A stretch of DNA of 39,762 nt from Bacteroidetes bacterium UBA1941 (GTDB lineage: Bacteria; Bacteroidota; Bacteroidia; Chitinophagales; LD1), in contig DDEZ01000005.1 in assembly GCA_002336805.1 (NCBI GenBank), positions 1,823-41,584 on the forward strand, read 5' to 3'. Under the pieces are notes generated by a model. It saw only the letters and a list, made by a program, of their open reading frames with translations, made no database searches and was not told where the DNA came from. The position numbers and the translations under genes were made by a program. This document shows, piece by piece, positions 8,395 to 16,797 of this stretch (position 1 is its first letter; the number at the start of each line of letters is the position of its first letter).

Positions 8395-8424
8395 CTAAGG
8401 TAGATAAAAAAACAGAGCGGCAAA
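8395..8424 (-). promoter_or_regulatory. candidate Bacteroidota promoter
   Basis: On the minus strand TTTG (8421-8424) is followed after 18 bases by TACCTTAG (8395-8402). This is close to the Bacteroidota -33/-7 consensus TTTG-N19-TAnnTTTG. It leaves a leader of about 15 bases to the ATG at 8373. Confidence 0.45.
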
Positions 8425-8443
8425 CAAAATGCAAACCACATAG

Positions 8444-9268
8444 CTATGCTTTGCGGCCTACATAAACTGCATGGCCACTGCTGTTTAGTATGAGTGGGTC
8501 AGCAGCAGTTCCCTCTATCATATCAAATGTGTCCTGATAGCCGGCAGGATCGCGTTGTTGCAGAGAAAGTATACCGGCTTCCATGCCGTTGCCTAGTCCG
8601 CGGACCGAGCGAAGCAGCAGCTGCTCAAAACCCGTTCCCTGCATGTAGTTTTGCAAAATCTCCGACTTGAGATAGTGACCTTCTTGAAATCCCTGAGTTC
8701 CTGGATTGTGAAATATGCCGATATCGTACACTTCTTGTACAGTGCGGATATCTGCTTGCCCCTGCTGATATAGTGCCCGTGCCAGTACACTTTTCACTCC
8801 AGATAGCCACGGTATATATACCGCTATCAGAATGCCTGATGGTTTCAGGACCCTCTTTGATTCAGACAGACAGGCGCGGATTTCGTTTTCCGCAGTCAGG
8901 TGGTAGAGCGGACCGAAGAGTAGCACGGCATCAAAACTCTCCCTCTCATAGCCGCTCAGGTCACGTGCATCTGCTACACCTATGCTCTTGATAAAGGAAG
9001 CATCCCCATATTCTCTCAACTTGACTTTTGCAGTTTCTATTAGGTCCGGAGATAGATCTGCCAGATGCATATAATAGCCGAGCCGCGACAGTGCAGCTGT
9101 ATAGCGTCCGGGACCACCACCCAGATCTAATATAGTGCTACCCTCAGGTACGTACTGCCGGATAAGGCTCAGCAATATTTCAAACTCAAATCTGCCTTCG
9201 GGATTATCTAGCCTCGACCATTCATCGAACTGGCTGTAGTAGGTCTTTATCCTTTTCTGATCTGTCAT
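8444..9268 (-). CDS. class I SAM-dependent methyltransferase
   Basis: A 274-residue cytosolic enzyme. SAM motif I is clear (ILDLGGGPGRY, about residues 46-56), followed by the acidic end of strand 2 (HLADLSPDLIETAK), then VADARDLSGYERESFDAVLLFGPLYHL (motifs II-III), and SESKRVLKPSGILIAVY (post-motif). This is the layout of Methyltransf_11/25 proteins; the substrate cannot be told. The C-terminal third (LKSEILQNYMQGTGFEQLLLRSVRG) is typical of this group. It is divergent from the T9SS gene at 9394 and shares a 125-base region with it that contains two ATGACAATT motifs. Confidence 0.85.
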   Translation of the reverse strand: MTDQKRIKTYYSQFDEWSRLDNPEGRFEFEILLSLIRQYVPEGSTILDLGGGPGRYTAALSRLGYYMHLADLSPDLIETAKVKLREYGDASFIKSIGVADARDLSGYERESFDAVLLFGPLYHLTAENEIRACLSESKRVLKPSGILIAVYIPWLSGVKSVLARALYQQGQADIRTVQEVYDIGIFHNPGTQGFQEGHYLKSEILQNYMQGTGFEQLLLRSVRGLGNGMEAGILSLQQRDPAGYQDTFDMIEGTAADPLILNSSGHAVYVGRKA

Positions 9269-9305
9269 AGGGCGTTGCTTTTAGAAATAGTAAGGAATGA
9301 AAAAA

Positions 9306-9336
9306 ATGACAATTCCCCCTCAAAAGATGACAATTG
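9306..9336. promoter_or_regulatory. two ATGACAATT motifs 21 bases apart
   Basis: ATGACAATT occurs at 9306-9314 and again at 9327-9335, two helical turns apart, between the divergent methyltransferase and T9SS-protein genes. The same word recurs in direct repeats before the genes at 20107 and 21236. It could be a regulator binding site (read as TTGTCAT on the other strand, it resembles a Pho-box half-site). Confidence 0.4.
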
Positions 9337-9393
9337 TTTTTAGGATAGGTCTTTAATGTTGCGGTACTTTGTATTCAGAAAAACTTATGCAAT

Positions 9394-11319
9394 ATGAAAA
9401 CAAAATTACTTCTTGCCGCATCACTACTCCTCGCCGGCACCGCTCAGCTCTCAGCACGAAATGATGCCCCCGCACACAGGCCTGCCGTCTCCTACAAGAC
9501 TGAAACAAACGACTGCAACCTGCCTACATCGCAGGCCGTACTGGATGTAAACAATGTGCGCGCCACGCTGCTGGATGCAGGAGACCTCTGGATGGATGTG
9601 CCTACCTCTGCCGCAGGCTACGAGGTGCCCAAGGGTTCACCCGGCGGGCAAAACCCCCAGGCTATCTACGCTGGAGCTATTTGGGTATCCGGTCTGGATG
9701 CCGGTAATAATCTAAAGATAGCTGCACTCATGTATCGCCAGAATGGTGGGTCAGACTACTACTCAGGCCCACTGGATAATACCGGACAGACCGCACTGGC
9801 TACCTGCAACTTGTGGGACCGCCACTTCCCTGTATGGGCGTCTCAGATCACGCCGCTGGTCACTGCCTATCAGGCTGCGCTAGCCGGCGGAGGCTCACCC
9901 GGTAGTATCACCCTGCCTATCACCTCCATCAGTGATAGTGTGAAATACTGGCCTGGCAAGGGCAACTCATATCTGGCCGCACTAGGCTATGATGTGAGTG
10001 GTCCGCTCGCTCCTTTTTATGATGCTAATGGTGATGGCAGCTATGACCCGGCGCATGGAGACTATCCTACTATCGTGCAGGGAGGCATCAGCCGCGCTGG
10101 TTTCGGTGCGGGCTGCGGTGCGCCTCTGGCAGACAGCCTGGCCTTCGCTCAGGCTACCAGCTATGCAGATCAGATGATCTACTGGGTATTCAATGACAAA
10201 GGCAATGCACATAATGGTACAGGCGGCGGGCAGCCGATAGGTGTACAGGTCAATGCTCTTGCGTTTGCCTTTCAGACCAATGATGCGATCAATGACATGA
10301 CCTTCTATCGCTATCACCTGGTCAATAAGTCCGGGGCTGTGCTGAATCAGACCTGTATCTCACAGTATACCGATGTAGACCTCGGCTGCCCATTCAATGA
10401 CCGGGTGGGCTGTGATACCAGCCGTGATCTGGCCTTCGTCTATAATGGTGTGCCACAAAACACGCCCAATACTACCGGGCTCAACTATGTGGCCGACCTC
10501 ACAGGTGGCGCCACTTGTGCTGCAGGTACTATAGGATATGGCACCGATCTGCCTGTGCTGGGTATAGCCATGGTAGAGACCCCTACGGATACCAGCTCCT
10601 ATTTCAACCCCGCCACTATGGCATATGACCTGCACAAGGAAATAGGCATGACTGGTTTCATCAGTATCACAAACAGTAACTCCGCTATCGGAGATCCTAA
10701 TACGGCGGCAGAGTATAGAAACTATCAGACTGGCAAGTGGAAAGATGCTACACCACTCACCTATGGTGGTAATGGCTATCAGAATTCCAGCACCCAGACA
10801 CCATTTATGTTTCCCGGCGATCCTGCCCAGGCTACACAGTGGTCTGAGTGCAATCCTCAGATAGGTAGCCCTATTTATGCAGGTGACCGCCGCATTATAC
10901 AGACCACCGGGCCATTTACCTTCATGCCATGTGCGTCACAGTACATGACCATAGCGGTTACTTTCACCCGCCCGGTCAACTCTAACTGCCCGAGCCTCTC
11001 TGCATTCGCTGCAGCAGCGGACTCTGCTCAGCAGACATTCAACAATGCACGCCGCAGGGACCCTGCCACAGGCCTGGCTGAGATAGCAAGTGATATGTTT
11101 CGCCTATTCCCAAATCCTGTGTCTGCCCAGCTGACCATAGCAGGTACGGCTCATGGCGCAGATGGCATCACTGTCTGCGATCTGGCTGGCCGCATGGTGC
11201 AGTCTCAGCAGGGCTCGGATATACGCTCAGTAGATATGTCTGCACTCACAGAGGGCGTGTACATGGTGAGTATACATAGTGGCGGCCGCACTACTACTCA
11301 GAAGATAGTAAAGCGCTAA
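9394..11319 (+). CDS. large secreted protein with type IX secretion sorting domain
   Basis: A 641-residue exported protein. Residues 1-21 are a signal peptide (MKTKLLLAASLLLAGTAQLSA). The N-terminal part carries LDVNNVRATLLDAGDLWMD and AIYAGAIWVSGLDAGNNLKIAA, a pattern I associate with large Bacteroidota surface proteins. A calcium-loop-like DANGDGSYDP lies near residue 210. The last 75 residues form a type A T9SS C-terminal sorting domain (FRLFPNPVSAQLTI, then DLAGRMV, then LTEGVYMVSIHSGG and a final TQKIVKR), so the protein should cross the outer membrane and be anchored to the surface or released. No catalytic motif was recognised. The stop lies one base from the stop of the convergent 11321 gene. 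Confidence 0.8.
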   Translation: MKTKLLLAASLLLAGTAQLSARNDAPAHRPAVSYKTETNDCNLPTSQAVLDVNNVRATLLDAGDLWMDVPTSAAGYEVPKGSPGGQNPQAIYAGAIWVSGLDAGNNLKIAALMYRQNGGSDYYSGPLDNTGQTALATCNLWDRHFPVWASQITPLVTAYQAALAGGGSPGSITLPITSISDSVKYWPGKGNSYLAALGYDVSGPLAPFYDANGDGSYDPAHGDYPTIVQGGISRAGFGAGCGAPLADSLAFAQATSYADQMIYWVFNDKGNAHNGTGGGQPIGVQVNALAFAFQTNDAINDMTFYRYHLVNKSGAVLNQTCISQYTDVDLGCPFNDRVGCDTSRDLAFVYNGVPQNTPNTTGLNYVADLTGGATCAAGTIGYGTDLPVLGIAMVETPTDTSSYFNPATMAYDLHKEIGMTGFISITNSNSAIGDPNTAAEYRNYQTGKWKDATPLTYGGNGYQNSSTQTPFMFPGDPAQATQWSECNPQIGSPIYAGDRRIIQTTGPFTFMPCASQYMTIAVTFTRPVNSNCPSLSAFAAAADSAQQTFNNARRRDPATGLAEIASDMFRLFPNPVSAQLTIAGTAHGADGITVCDLAGRMVQSQQGSDIRSVDMSALTEGVYMVSIHSGGRTTTQKIVKR

Positions 11320-11320
11320 A

Positions 11321-12055
11321 CTATTTTTTCATAGGAGCCTTGGCCATGGCCTTAGGCTTTACAGTTGGTTTGGCTGTAGTGACTACTGGCGGGCGGCCAT
11401 CGCCCGCCAGTTTCTTTTTGATCAGTGTAGCGCGCAGGTCTGCTACATGGCCATAGATCTCACGATTGCTGTAGATGGCCAGCTTTTTCATTTCCTCCGG
11501 AAATCGCTGGCAATCTATCAGAGATTCTATCGTACCTACATCTTCACATGGTTTGCCTCCGCTGAAGTTGTAGATCGGAGCCTGCTTATAGTTGCCCGCG
11601 TCAAAGTGATAATACCGGATATTTGATACAGAGAGGATAGCTGCGGCGGGTTTTACTTCTACGCCTATGTCATATTTGAGGTACAGTAGCTTTAGTGAGC
11701 CGCCGCTGCTGTAGTATCGTATCACGCCCATGCCCTGCATCTTGTCAGCCGCAGGGTCCTGCATCTGCAGCGGCCTCGGATTGCCATACTGCTCCTCCAC
11801 GGCTATTTTTTTCTTGTTGGGCTTCTTGAGTTTCATAGTATCCAGTGGTGCTACGAGATTGTAGTGCGTGAATCGCGATGAGTCGGCAAACCAGGTGGTG
11901 ATAGCCGCATATACATCACTCGTTTTCACACCGGGTGCTAGCTTGACAGACTGGCGGTATACCACATGGTGTGCAGCGGAGTCATACGGGAAGGTGTTTT
12001 GCGCGCTCAGGTGTACGCCACAGGCCAGGAGGGCCACCAGCAGGGAGTATCTCAT
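11321..12055 (-). CDS. secreted DUF4468-like protein
   Basis: A 244-residue protein with a signal peptide (MRYSLLVALLACGVHLSAQ). The segment HHVVYRQSVKLAPGVKTSDVY, a TTWFADSS helix, GMGVIRYYSSGG and AAILSVSNIRYYHFD matches the general layout of DUF4468 domains (TBP-like fold) found in Bacteroidota, by recall. The C-terminal 30 residues are a low-complexity Lys/Pro/Ala tail (PTVKPKAMAKAPMKK). The role is unknown. Its stop is separated by a single base from the stop of the convergent T9SS gene. Confidence 0.55.
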   Translation of the reverse strand: MRYSLLVALLACGVHLSAQNTFPYDSAAHHVVYRQSVKLAPGVKTSDVYAAITTWFADSSRFTHYNLVAPLDTMKLKKPNKKKIAVEEQYGNPRPLQMQDPAADKMQGMGVIRYYSSGGSLKLLYLKYDIGVEVKPAAAILSVSNIRYYHFDAGNYKQAPIYNFSGGKPCEDVGTIESLIDCQRFPEEMKKLAIYSNREIYGHVADLRATLIKKKLAGDGRPPVVTTAKPTVKPKAMAKAPMKK

Positions 12056-12076
12056 ATCGGGTCGGGTTTAGCCTCG

Positions 12077-12110
12077 GCAAGATACTCTTTATATATATAA
12101 AATATCTTGC
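12077..12110. other. hairpin with central palindrome in a divergent promoter region
   Basis: GCAAGATA (12077-12084) pairs with TATCTTGC (12103-12110) around a loop holding the 14-base palindrome TTTATATATATAAA. It lies between the divergent genes starting at 12055 and 12147. It could be an operator or a leader hairpin of the minus-strand gene. Confidence 0.35.
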
Positions 12111-12146
12111 GGCACAGCTATTGTAGCACCATGTCAAATTCCAGCC

Positions 12147-12584
12147 ATGAAAGAGCAGAACTACAGCAATCACATATTCTACTACTGGCCGCACCACTTC
12201 GTCTACTATGGCGCAGTCATAGCCGCCTATGCCCTCTGCGGCACAGGCATCTGGCGCTATCCTGACCAGTGGCCCCTGTGGGCTATGATAGCCATGCTGA
12301 TCACACTCATTGTCGCACTCGCATTTATGACACGTCAGCACTATGCGCTCGGCCTGCAGGACCGCCTGGTGCGCCAGGAGCTACGGCTGAGGTACTATAT
12401 CCTCACCGGCCGCCGCCTCGAGGAGATAGAAAAGCAGCTACCATTTAAAGTGATAGCTGCTTTACGTTTCGCTTCTGATGAGGAGCTGGAGGCCCTGATA
12501 GCCCGTGCTATGTCAGAGCGCCTCACACCAGATCAGGTCAAGCGGAGCATCCGCTCCTGGCTGCCTGATACGATGCGGGTATGA
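12147..12584 (+). CDS. DUF6526 family membrane protein
   Basis: A 145-residue inner-membrane protein. The opening QNYSNHIFYYWPHHFVYY and the later ALGLQDRLVRQELRLRYY match the DUF6526 family of Bacteroidota as I recall it. Two transmembrane helices (about residues 18-35 and 43-62) are followed by a cytosolic helical tail with ALRFASDEELEALIARA. The function of the family is not known. The stop TGA at 12582-12584 directly abuts the stop of the convergent gene at 12585. Confidence 0.65.
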   Translation: MKEQNYSNHIFYYWPHHFVYYGAVIAAYALCGTGIWRYPDQWPLWAMIAMLITLIVALAFMTRQHYALGLQDRLVRQELRLRYYILTGRRLEEIEKQLPFKVIAALRFASDEELEALIARAMSERLTPDQVKRSIRSWLPDTMRV

Positions 12585-13499
12585 TCATTTCATTTGCAGG
12601 ATGCCCATTTTCTTGATCGTAGCGAAGGGAACCGCTACCAGTTTATTATCAGTCATGCACGGCACCCATACTGTTTTCGTCTTGCAGTCGCGGTAGATAT
12701 CAGAGGGGCCACCGAGGCTTTTGCCTGTCTCTACTTCGTAGAATATCTTCTTGCACGGGCGGTATACCATCAGCTTGCCTTTCACTCCTGCGCTTCCTTC
12801 CTTGCGCTCCACCCAGTCTGTCACTACTACACGGCCACATACCTTTTGTATCCCATCATACACACCGCCTGATTCATATACCTTATACTTTTTGCTGCAG
12901 AGAGCTACCTTGCCAAAACTACCATCAGGTTTATCACCATGGCCATAGTTGGCTACATACAGGCCACAGCTAGCTTTATACAGCCCATTGGCGCCATCCA
13001 GGCTGCCCTTTACTCTGAGCTGTTTCACCTTGCCATTGCGGCATACTTTATAGACGGTATTCTTGTCTGTAGATGAGACGAAGATACTACCCAGGCCCCT
13101 TATGCTGATATCATTGGCATAGGTCACACCCTCCTTGCTCAGGTCAGCTTCCCATACCTTCTTCCGCGTTTTGAGGTCATAGGCCACTACGCGGTCTACA
13201 TCAGCTACCAGCAGCTTGCCGTGTATGATCTTTATTCCCTTGGGAGAGTTGAGCCCGGATATAAATTTCTCTTCTACCATTTTGCCATCCTGGCGCCACA
13301 GCTGAGAGATGTAGCCATCGCCATCTTTGGCAGAGGGGTTTACAGTAGAGCCCATATTGCTCACATAGATATATTTACCACAGGCAGCTACGCTCTCCGG
13401 GCTCTGTAGTCCGCCAGATACTTCTCTGACGGTGGGTGTCTCGGCCTGTACCCATGCAGAGAGGCAGAGGGAGGCAGCGATGATGATCGATCTTTTCAT
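12585..13499 (-). CDS. periplasmic beta-propeller protein, SMP-30/NHL-like
   Basis: A 304-residue exported protein with a signal peptide (cut near WVQA-E). It has repeating blade-like units: GLQSPESVAACGKYIYVSNMG, GLNSPKGIKIIHGKLLVADVDRVVAYD, YANDISIRGLGSIFVSSTD, DGANGLYKASCGLYVAN and LGGPSDIYRDCKTKTVWVPC. This pattern of 'x-P-x-G-I...L-x-V-x-D' is typical of SMP-30/gluconolactonase and NHL propellers. Several Cys are spread through the blades, which is unusual for a lactonase. The enzymatic role is unproven; it may simply bind ligand. It has no operon partner. Confidence 0.65.
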   Translation of the reverse strand: MKRSIIIAASLCLSAWVQAETPTVREVSGGLQSPESVAACGKYIYVSNMGSTVNPSAKDGDGYISQLWRQDGKMVEEKFISGLNSPKGIKIIHGKLLVADVDRVVAYDLKTRKKVWEADLSKEGVTYANDISIRGLGSIFVSSTDKNTVYKVCRNGKVKQLRVKGSLDGANGLYKASCGLYVANYGHGDKPDGSFGKVALCSKKYKVYESGGVYDGIQKVCGRVVVTDWVERKEGSAGVKGKLMVYRPCKKIFYEVETGKSLGGPSDIYRDCKTKTVWVPCMTDNKLVAVPFATIKKMGILQMK

Positions 13500-13620
13500 G
13501 GATGTTTGTTTTGTTTAGCTGGATTCCCAAAACCATGCCCGCCGGCATACGGAGATAATATTCCACAGTCCGGTTCGCGGGTTTGATATGAAATATCTTA
13601 TCTTGAAAATCTAAACTCGT

Positions 13621-13986
13621 ATGATGGAAAACTCCGCACTAGCTCCCTATTTTGCCCTGCTGACGTCAGTATTCTTTAATGTACTGACCAATGTCGGCTT
13701 CAACCTCTCTGCACTCAACAAGGACACTCCGGTCAGATTCTGGGGTTACTTTGCCGGTGCGCTGGTGTTTGGATTGATCAATTCATACTTCTCTACTGTA
13801 GCGCTCAAGGATATGTCGCTGCAGGCATTCAGCGCCATCTTCTTCTCTCTCACTGTGGTCGGCCTGCTGATCTCATCTTTGTTCTTTGGAGAGCAGTTTA
13901 CTATCAAAGCTGGCCTCGGCATGGCCTTTATCATAGCCGGTGTAGTGCTCGTATCTCTGGGCAATACCAGTAAGACAATACAATGA
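13621..13986 (+). CDS. small four-helix DMT-superfamily transporter (SMR/EamA-like)
   Basis: A 121-residue protein with four hydrophobic segments, the size and layout of half an EamA transporter or a small multidrug resistance protein (usually 105-120 residues). SMR-like features include the helix-4 pattern KAGLGMAFIIAGVVLVSLG and LTVVGLLISSLFFGEQFT in helix 3. The conserved membrane Glu of EmrE in helix 1 is not seen at the expected place (YFALLTSVFFNVLTNVGF), so drug/proton antiport is not assured. The stop overlaps the next start by four bases (ATGA), so the two genes are translationally coupled. Confidence 0.65.
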   Translation: MMENSALAPYFALLTSVFFNVLTNVGFNLSALNKDTPVRFWGYFAGALVFGLINSYFSTVALKDMSLQAFSAIFFSLTVVGLLISSLFFGEQFTIKAGLGMAFIIAGVVLVSLGNTSKTIQ

Positions 13987-14366
13987 CGCAGGTAGCGGAT
14001 CACAGCTCATTTTGCGATGCATGGCTGGCAGCCTGGACTGGTAATAAGCCCGGTGAGCTGCTCCGGTACTATACTACAGATGCGTTCTATATAGACCCGG
14101 CCAATGCCGCAGGCCTCAGGGGCCACGAGCAGATGGCACCATACTTTAGCAAGCTCCTCAGCCGCAATCCTGATTGGCGGTGGGAGGCTGTAGAGGTATT
14201 TCCTACGGACAAAGGCTTTACGCTGAAGTGGCGTGCGACTATACCCTTTCGTGATCAGGAGCTCACATTCTACGGGCTTGATATAGTAGAGATGGCCGGA
14301 GACAAGATCAGCCGAAACGAGGTGTACTTTGACAGGATGCCATGGATGGACATGATGAAGCAATAA
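13983..14366 (+). CDS. NTF2-like (SnoaL-type) protein
   Basis: A 127-residue cytosolic protein of the cone-shaped NTF2-like fold. The opening DAWLAAWTGNKPGELLRYYTTDAFYIDPANAAGLRGHEQMAPYF is the classic SnoaL pattern (helix, then D-x-D/P and GxxxI-x-x-Y). It ends with ELTFYGLDIVEMAGDKISRNEVYFD, the usual 'V..x.DGKI' strand pair. Such proteins may be polyketide cyclases, isomerases or binding proteins, and the substrate is unknown. It overlaps the upstream transporter gene by four bases and is followed after 22 bases by the GT-C gene, so the three may form one operon. Confidence 0.75.
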   Translation: MTQVADHSSFCDAWLAAWTGNKPGELLRYYTTDAFYIDPANAAGLRGHEQMAPYFSKLLSRNPDWRWEAVEVFPTDKGFTLKWRATIPFRDQELTFYGLDIVEMAGDKISRNEVYFDRMPWMDMMKQ

Positions 14367-14388
14367 GTCACGATATAACTAAACACGT

Positions 14389-15843
14389 ATGAAAACGAAT
14401 GGGTGGCCGAGAGCTGCTGTTGCGATATTTTTCCTGATACTGGCGGCCTTCATTACCTATAAGGCCATATTTGTACCTATCACTTTTGATGAGAGTGCTG
14501 CAGCTATCTTCTATCCGCACTTTACGGTCACGGAGATCATCATGTTTCCCACCTACTGGCCTAGCAATCATATTCTCAATACACTCTGTATTAAGTTTTG
14601 TGAGTTCCTTTTTGGTACGGAGCCATGGAGTGTGCGCCTGCCCAATATGCTGGCATTCGTCCTATGTTACTTCATGGTATATCGCATAGCTGTCAGGTAC
14701 TTTGATCGCTCCGGCTTTTTGTTCTGCCTTCCTTTCTTCGCGCTTTTCTGCAATCCGTTTTTGCTGGATTTCTTTGGCCTGGCGCGAGGCTATGGCATGT
14801 CCAATACGTTGATGGTATGCTCAGTTTATTTCCTGCTGCGGTATAGCGAGCGTACGGAGGTGCGATGGTATGTATATGCTATCATTTTTGCCATGCTGGC
14901 AGCTTATGCCAATTTTACTTTGCTCATATACTGGGTAGCTATACAGGGCCTGCTGATGCTCCTCCTCCTGGCAGCTTACATCAGGAAAGAGGCAACTATA
15001 AAGACGCTTCTGCTCACCGGATCGGGTACTATACTGGTAGCAGCCGCATTCATGGCGCTATGCTATACACCACTACACAAGATGCAATCGACAAATCAGT
15101 TTGTCTACTGGTCGCGCGAGGGCTTTTTCAAAAATACACTGCTGGACCAGATCACTAATTTCAGGAATGGTGTGCGGTACTGGGGTATCCCATCTGTGTA
15201 CGTAGCATGGATAGTGGTAGTCTTTTTTGTGGGGGTATGCCTGTATGTGCTGCGCAAAGCGATACGCCAGGGCACACGTGCCCTGCAGGATCCTCTGGTA
15301 GTGGTCACCCTGCTGCTATGCTTGGTCTGGGGGGTCAATAAGATGCAGACTGTCCTGCTAGGCACCCCAAATCTGACCACCCGCACAGCGCTCAGCTACT
15401 ATGTGCTGTTCATTTTTGTCTTAGTATTTCTCATCAGGGACCTGAGCCTGCACATACCCAGGATAGCGGTGGCGGTGCCGGCGGTGGTCGTGTCGCTTTT
15501 TGCCATACACCTGGGGTTTGCGTCAGATCGCAAGTGTGTGCGGGAGTGGTGGTTCAATGCTAATGATCATGACCTCATCGTGTATCTGGAGAAATACCGC
15601 AGGGACCACGGCGGCAAGGAAATAGACCTGAACTGTACCTGGCTCTTCAACCCTACCTTTTGCTTTTATAAGGAGACTGGCAAGGCAGAAGGTATCAAGC
15701 TCACAGATATTCACCATGAGGTGGACACACTCTCCCGGACACAGTTTTACTACGCCACCGGCGATGACGCCGTACTACTGCATCAGTATACACCCCTGCA
15801 GGTATTCTATCCTACACAGAATGTTTTGCTGATCCATAAATAG
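14389..15843 (+). CDS. multi-pass membrane protein, GT-C glycosyltransferase-like
   Basis: A 484-residue inner-membrane protein with about 10-11 hydrophobic helices and a soluble C-terminal tail of about 90 residues. In the first extracytoplasmic loop FDESAAAIFYP (about residues 34-44) has the acidic pair expected of GT-C enzymes (ArnT/PMT type), which use polyprenyl-phosphate sugars; WPSNHILNT and GTEPWSVRLPNML also follow this group's pattern. The acceptor is unknown, probably a surface glycan or protein. It probably shares a transcript with the two genes before it. The aguB start follows 41 bases after its stop. Confidence 0.65.
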   Translation: MKTNGWPRAAVAIFFLILAAFITYKAIFVPITFDESAAAIFYPHFTVTEIIMFPTYWPSNHILNTLCIKFCEFLFGTEPWSVRLPNMLAFVLCYFMVYRIAVRYFDRSGFLFCLPFFALFCNPFLLDFFGLARGYGMSNTLMVCSVYFLLRYSERTEVRWYVYAIIFAMLAAYANFTLLIYWVAIQGLLMLLLLAAYIRKEATIKTLLLTGSGTILVAAAFMALCYTPLHKMQSTNQFVYWSREGFFKNTLLDQITNFRNGVRYWGIPSVYVAWIVVVFFVGVCLYVLRKAIRQGTRALQDPLVVVTLLLCLVWGVNKMQTVLLGTPNLTTRTALSYYVLFIFVLVFLIRDLSLHIPRIAVAVPAVVVSLFAIHLGFASDRKCVREWWFNANDHDLIVYLEKYRRDHGGKEIDLNCTWLFNPTFCFYKETGKAEGIKLTDIHHEVDTLSRTQFYYATGDDAVLLHQYTPLQVFYPTQNVLLIHK

Positions 15844-15855
15844 CCTCAGATACCT

Positions 15856-15863
15856 TATATTTG
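15856..15863 (+). promoter_or_regulatory. candidate -7 box upstream of aguB
   Basis: TATATTTG is an exact match to TAnnTTTG. It lies 22 bases before the aguB ATG. A TTTG occurs upstream at 15825-15828, but the spacing of 27 is longer than usual, so the promoter is tentative. Confidence 0.35.
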
Positions 15864-15884
15864 CAGCCTCAAAAAAGAAAGCAA

Positions 15885-16754
15885 ATGGCTAAGGTAAAGA
15901 TCGGGACGGTGCAGATGAGCTGCGTGGCAGATAAAGCTACCAATCTGCAGAAGGCTATAGAGCAGGTGCGCGTAGCAGCTGCCAAAGGCGCACAGATAGT
16001 GTGCCTGCAGGAGCTTTTCACCTCACTGTATTTCTGTGATGTAGAGGATCATGACAATTTTGCCCTGGCTGAGGCCATACCTGGCCCATCTACTGATGCG
16101 CTCGCTGCCGTGGCCAAAGAACTGAATGTGGTCATCATCGCCTCCCTCTTTGAGCGCCGCGCACAGGGCCTGTATCACAATACGACTGCCGTGCTCGATG
16201 CAGACGGCACCTATCTGGGCAAATACCGCAAGATGCACATCCCGGATGATCCGGGCTACTACGAGAAGTTCTACTTCACACCTGGCGATCTGGGTTATAA
16301 AGTTTTCAAAACGAAGTATGCTACTATCGGCATCCTGATCTGCTGGGACCAGTGGTACCCGGAGGCCAGCCGTATCACGGCGCTCATGGGTGCAGAGCTG
16401 ATGTTTTACCCTACGGCTATCGGCTGGGCACACCGGCAGAATGACGAGACCAATGTGGAGCAGTACAATGCCTGGCAGACCATACAGCGCTCTCATGCAG
16501 TAGCCAATGGCGTACCGGTAGTGAGCGTAAACCGTGTAGGAGATGAGGCCGACATGAAATTCTGGGGCGGAAGCTTTATAGCCAATCCATTTGGCACCCT
16601 GCTCTACAAGGCTTCTCACGATGCGGAGGAGACTGTAGTGACCGAGGTAGATCTGGCCAATTCTGAGTACTACCGTACACACTGGCCATTTCTGCGTGAC
16701 CGCCGCATAGACAGCTACCAGCCTATCACAAAGCGATTTATAGACAACGACTAA
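15885..16754 (+). CDS. aguB: N-carbamoylputrescine amidase
   Basis: A 289-residue cytosolic enzyme of the nitrilase superfamily. It hydrolyses N-carbamoylputrescine to putrescine, CO2 and ammonia, the last step of the agmatine route. The catalytic triad is visible: Glu43 (CLQELF), Lys116 (KYRKMHIPD) and Cys153 (LICWDQWYPE). YYEKFYFTPGD and AIGWAH follow the AguB pattern closely. I start at the ATG at 15885 (MAKVKIGTVQM), which gives the usual family length; the frame extends eight codons up to a TTG that overlaps the -7 box. The next gene, aguA, supplies the substrate. Between them is a 14-base GC palindrome. Confidence 0.93.
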   Translation: MAKVKIGTVQMSCVADKATNLQKAIEQVRVAAAKGAQIVCLQELFTSLYFCDVEDHDNFALAEAIPGPSTDALAAVAKELNVVIIASLFERRAQGLYHNTTAVLDADGTYLGKYRKMHIPDDPGYYEKFYFTPGDLGYKVFKTKYATIGILICWDQWYPEASRITALMGAELMFYPTAIGWAHRQNDETNVEQYNAWQTIQRSHAVANGVPVVSVNRVGDEADMKFWGGSFIANPFGTLLYKASHDAEETVVTEVDLANSEYYRTHWPFLRDRRIDSYQPITKRFIDND

Positions 16755-16771
16755 AGCCTCACCCCCAAATA

Positions 16772-16785
16772 TCCGCCGCGGCGGA
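16772..16785 (+). other. 14-base GC palindrome between aguB and aguA
   Basis: TCCGCCGCGGCGGA is a perfect palindrome 17 bases after the aguB stop and 12 bases before the aguA ATG. In RNA it can form a tight stem only with a few bases unpaired at the tip. It could adjust aguA translation or partly terminate transcription; no T run follows. Confidence 0.35.
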
Positions 16786-16797
16786 GACTTTAATACA

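Noticed and set aside
9365..9372. TACTTTGT as the -7 box of the T9SS gene
   Set aside because: No TTG or TTTG lies at 17-23 bases upstream, so I did not list it as a promoter.
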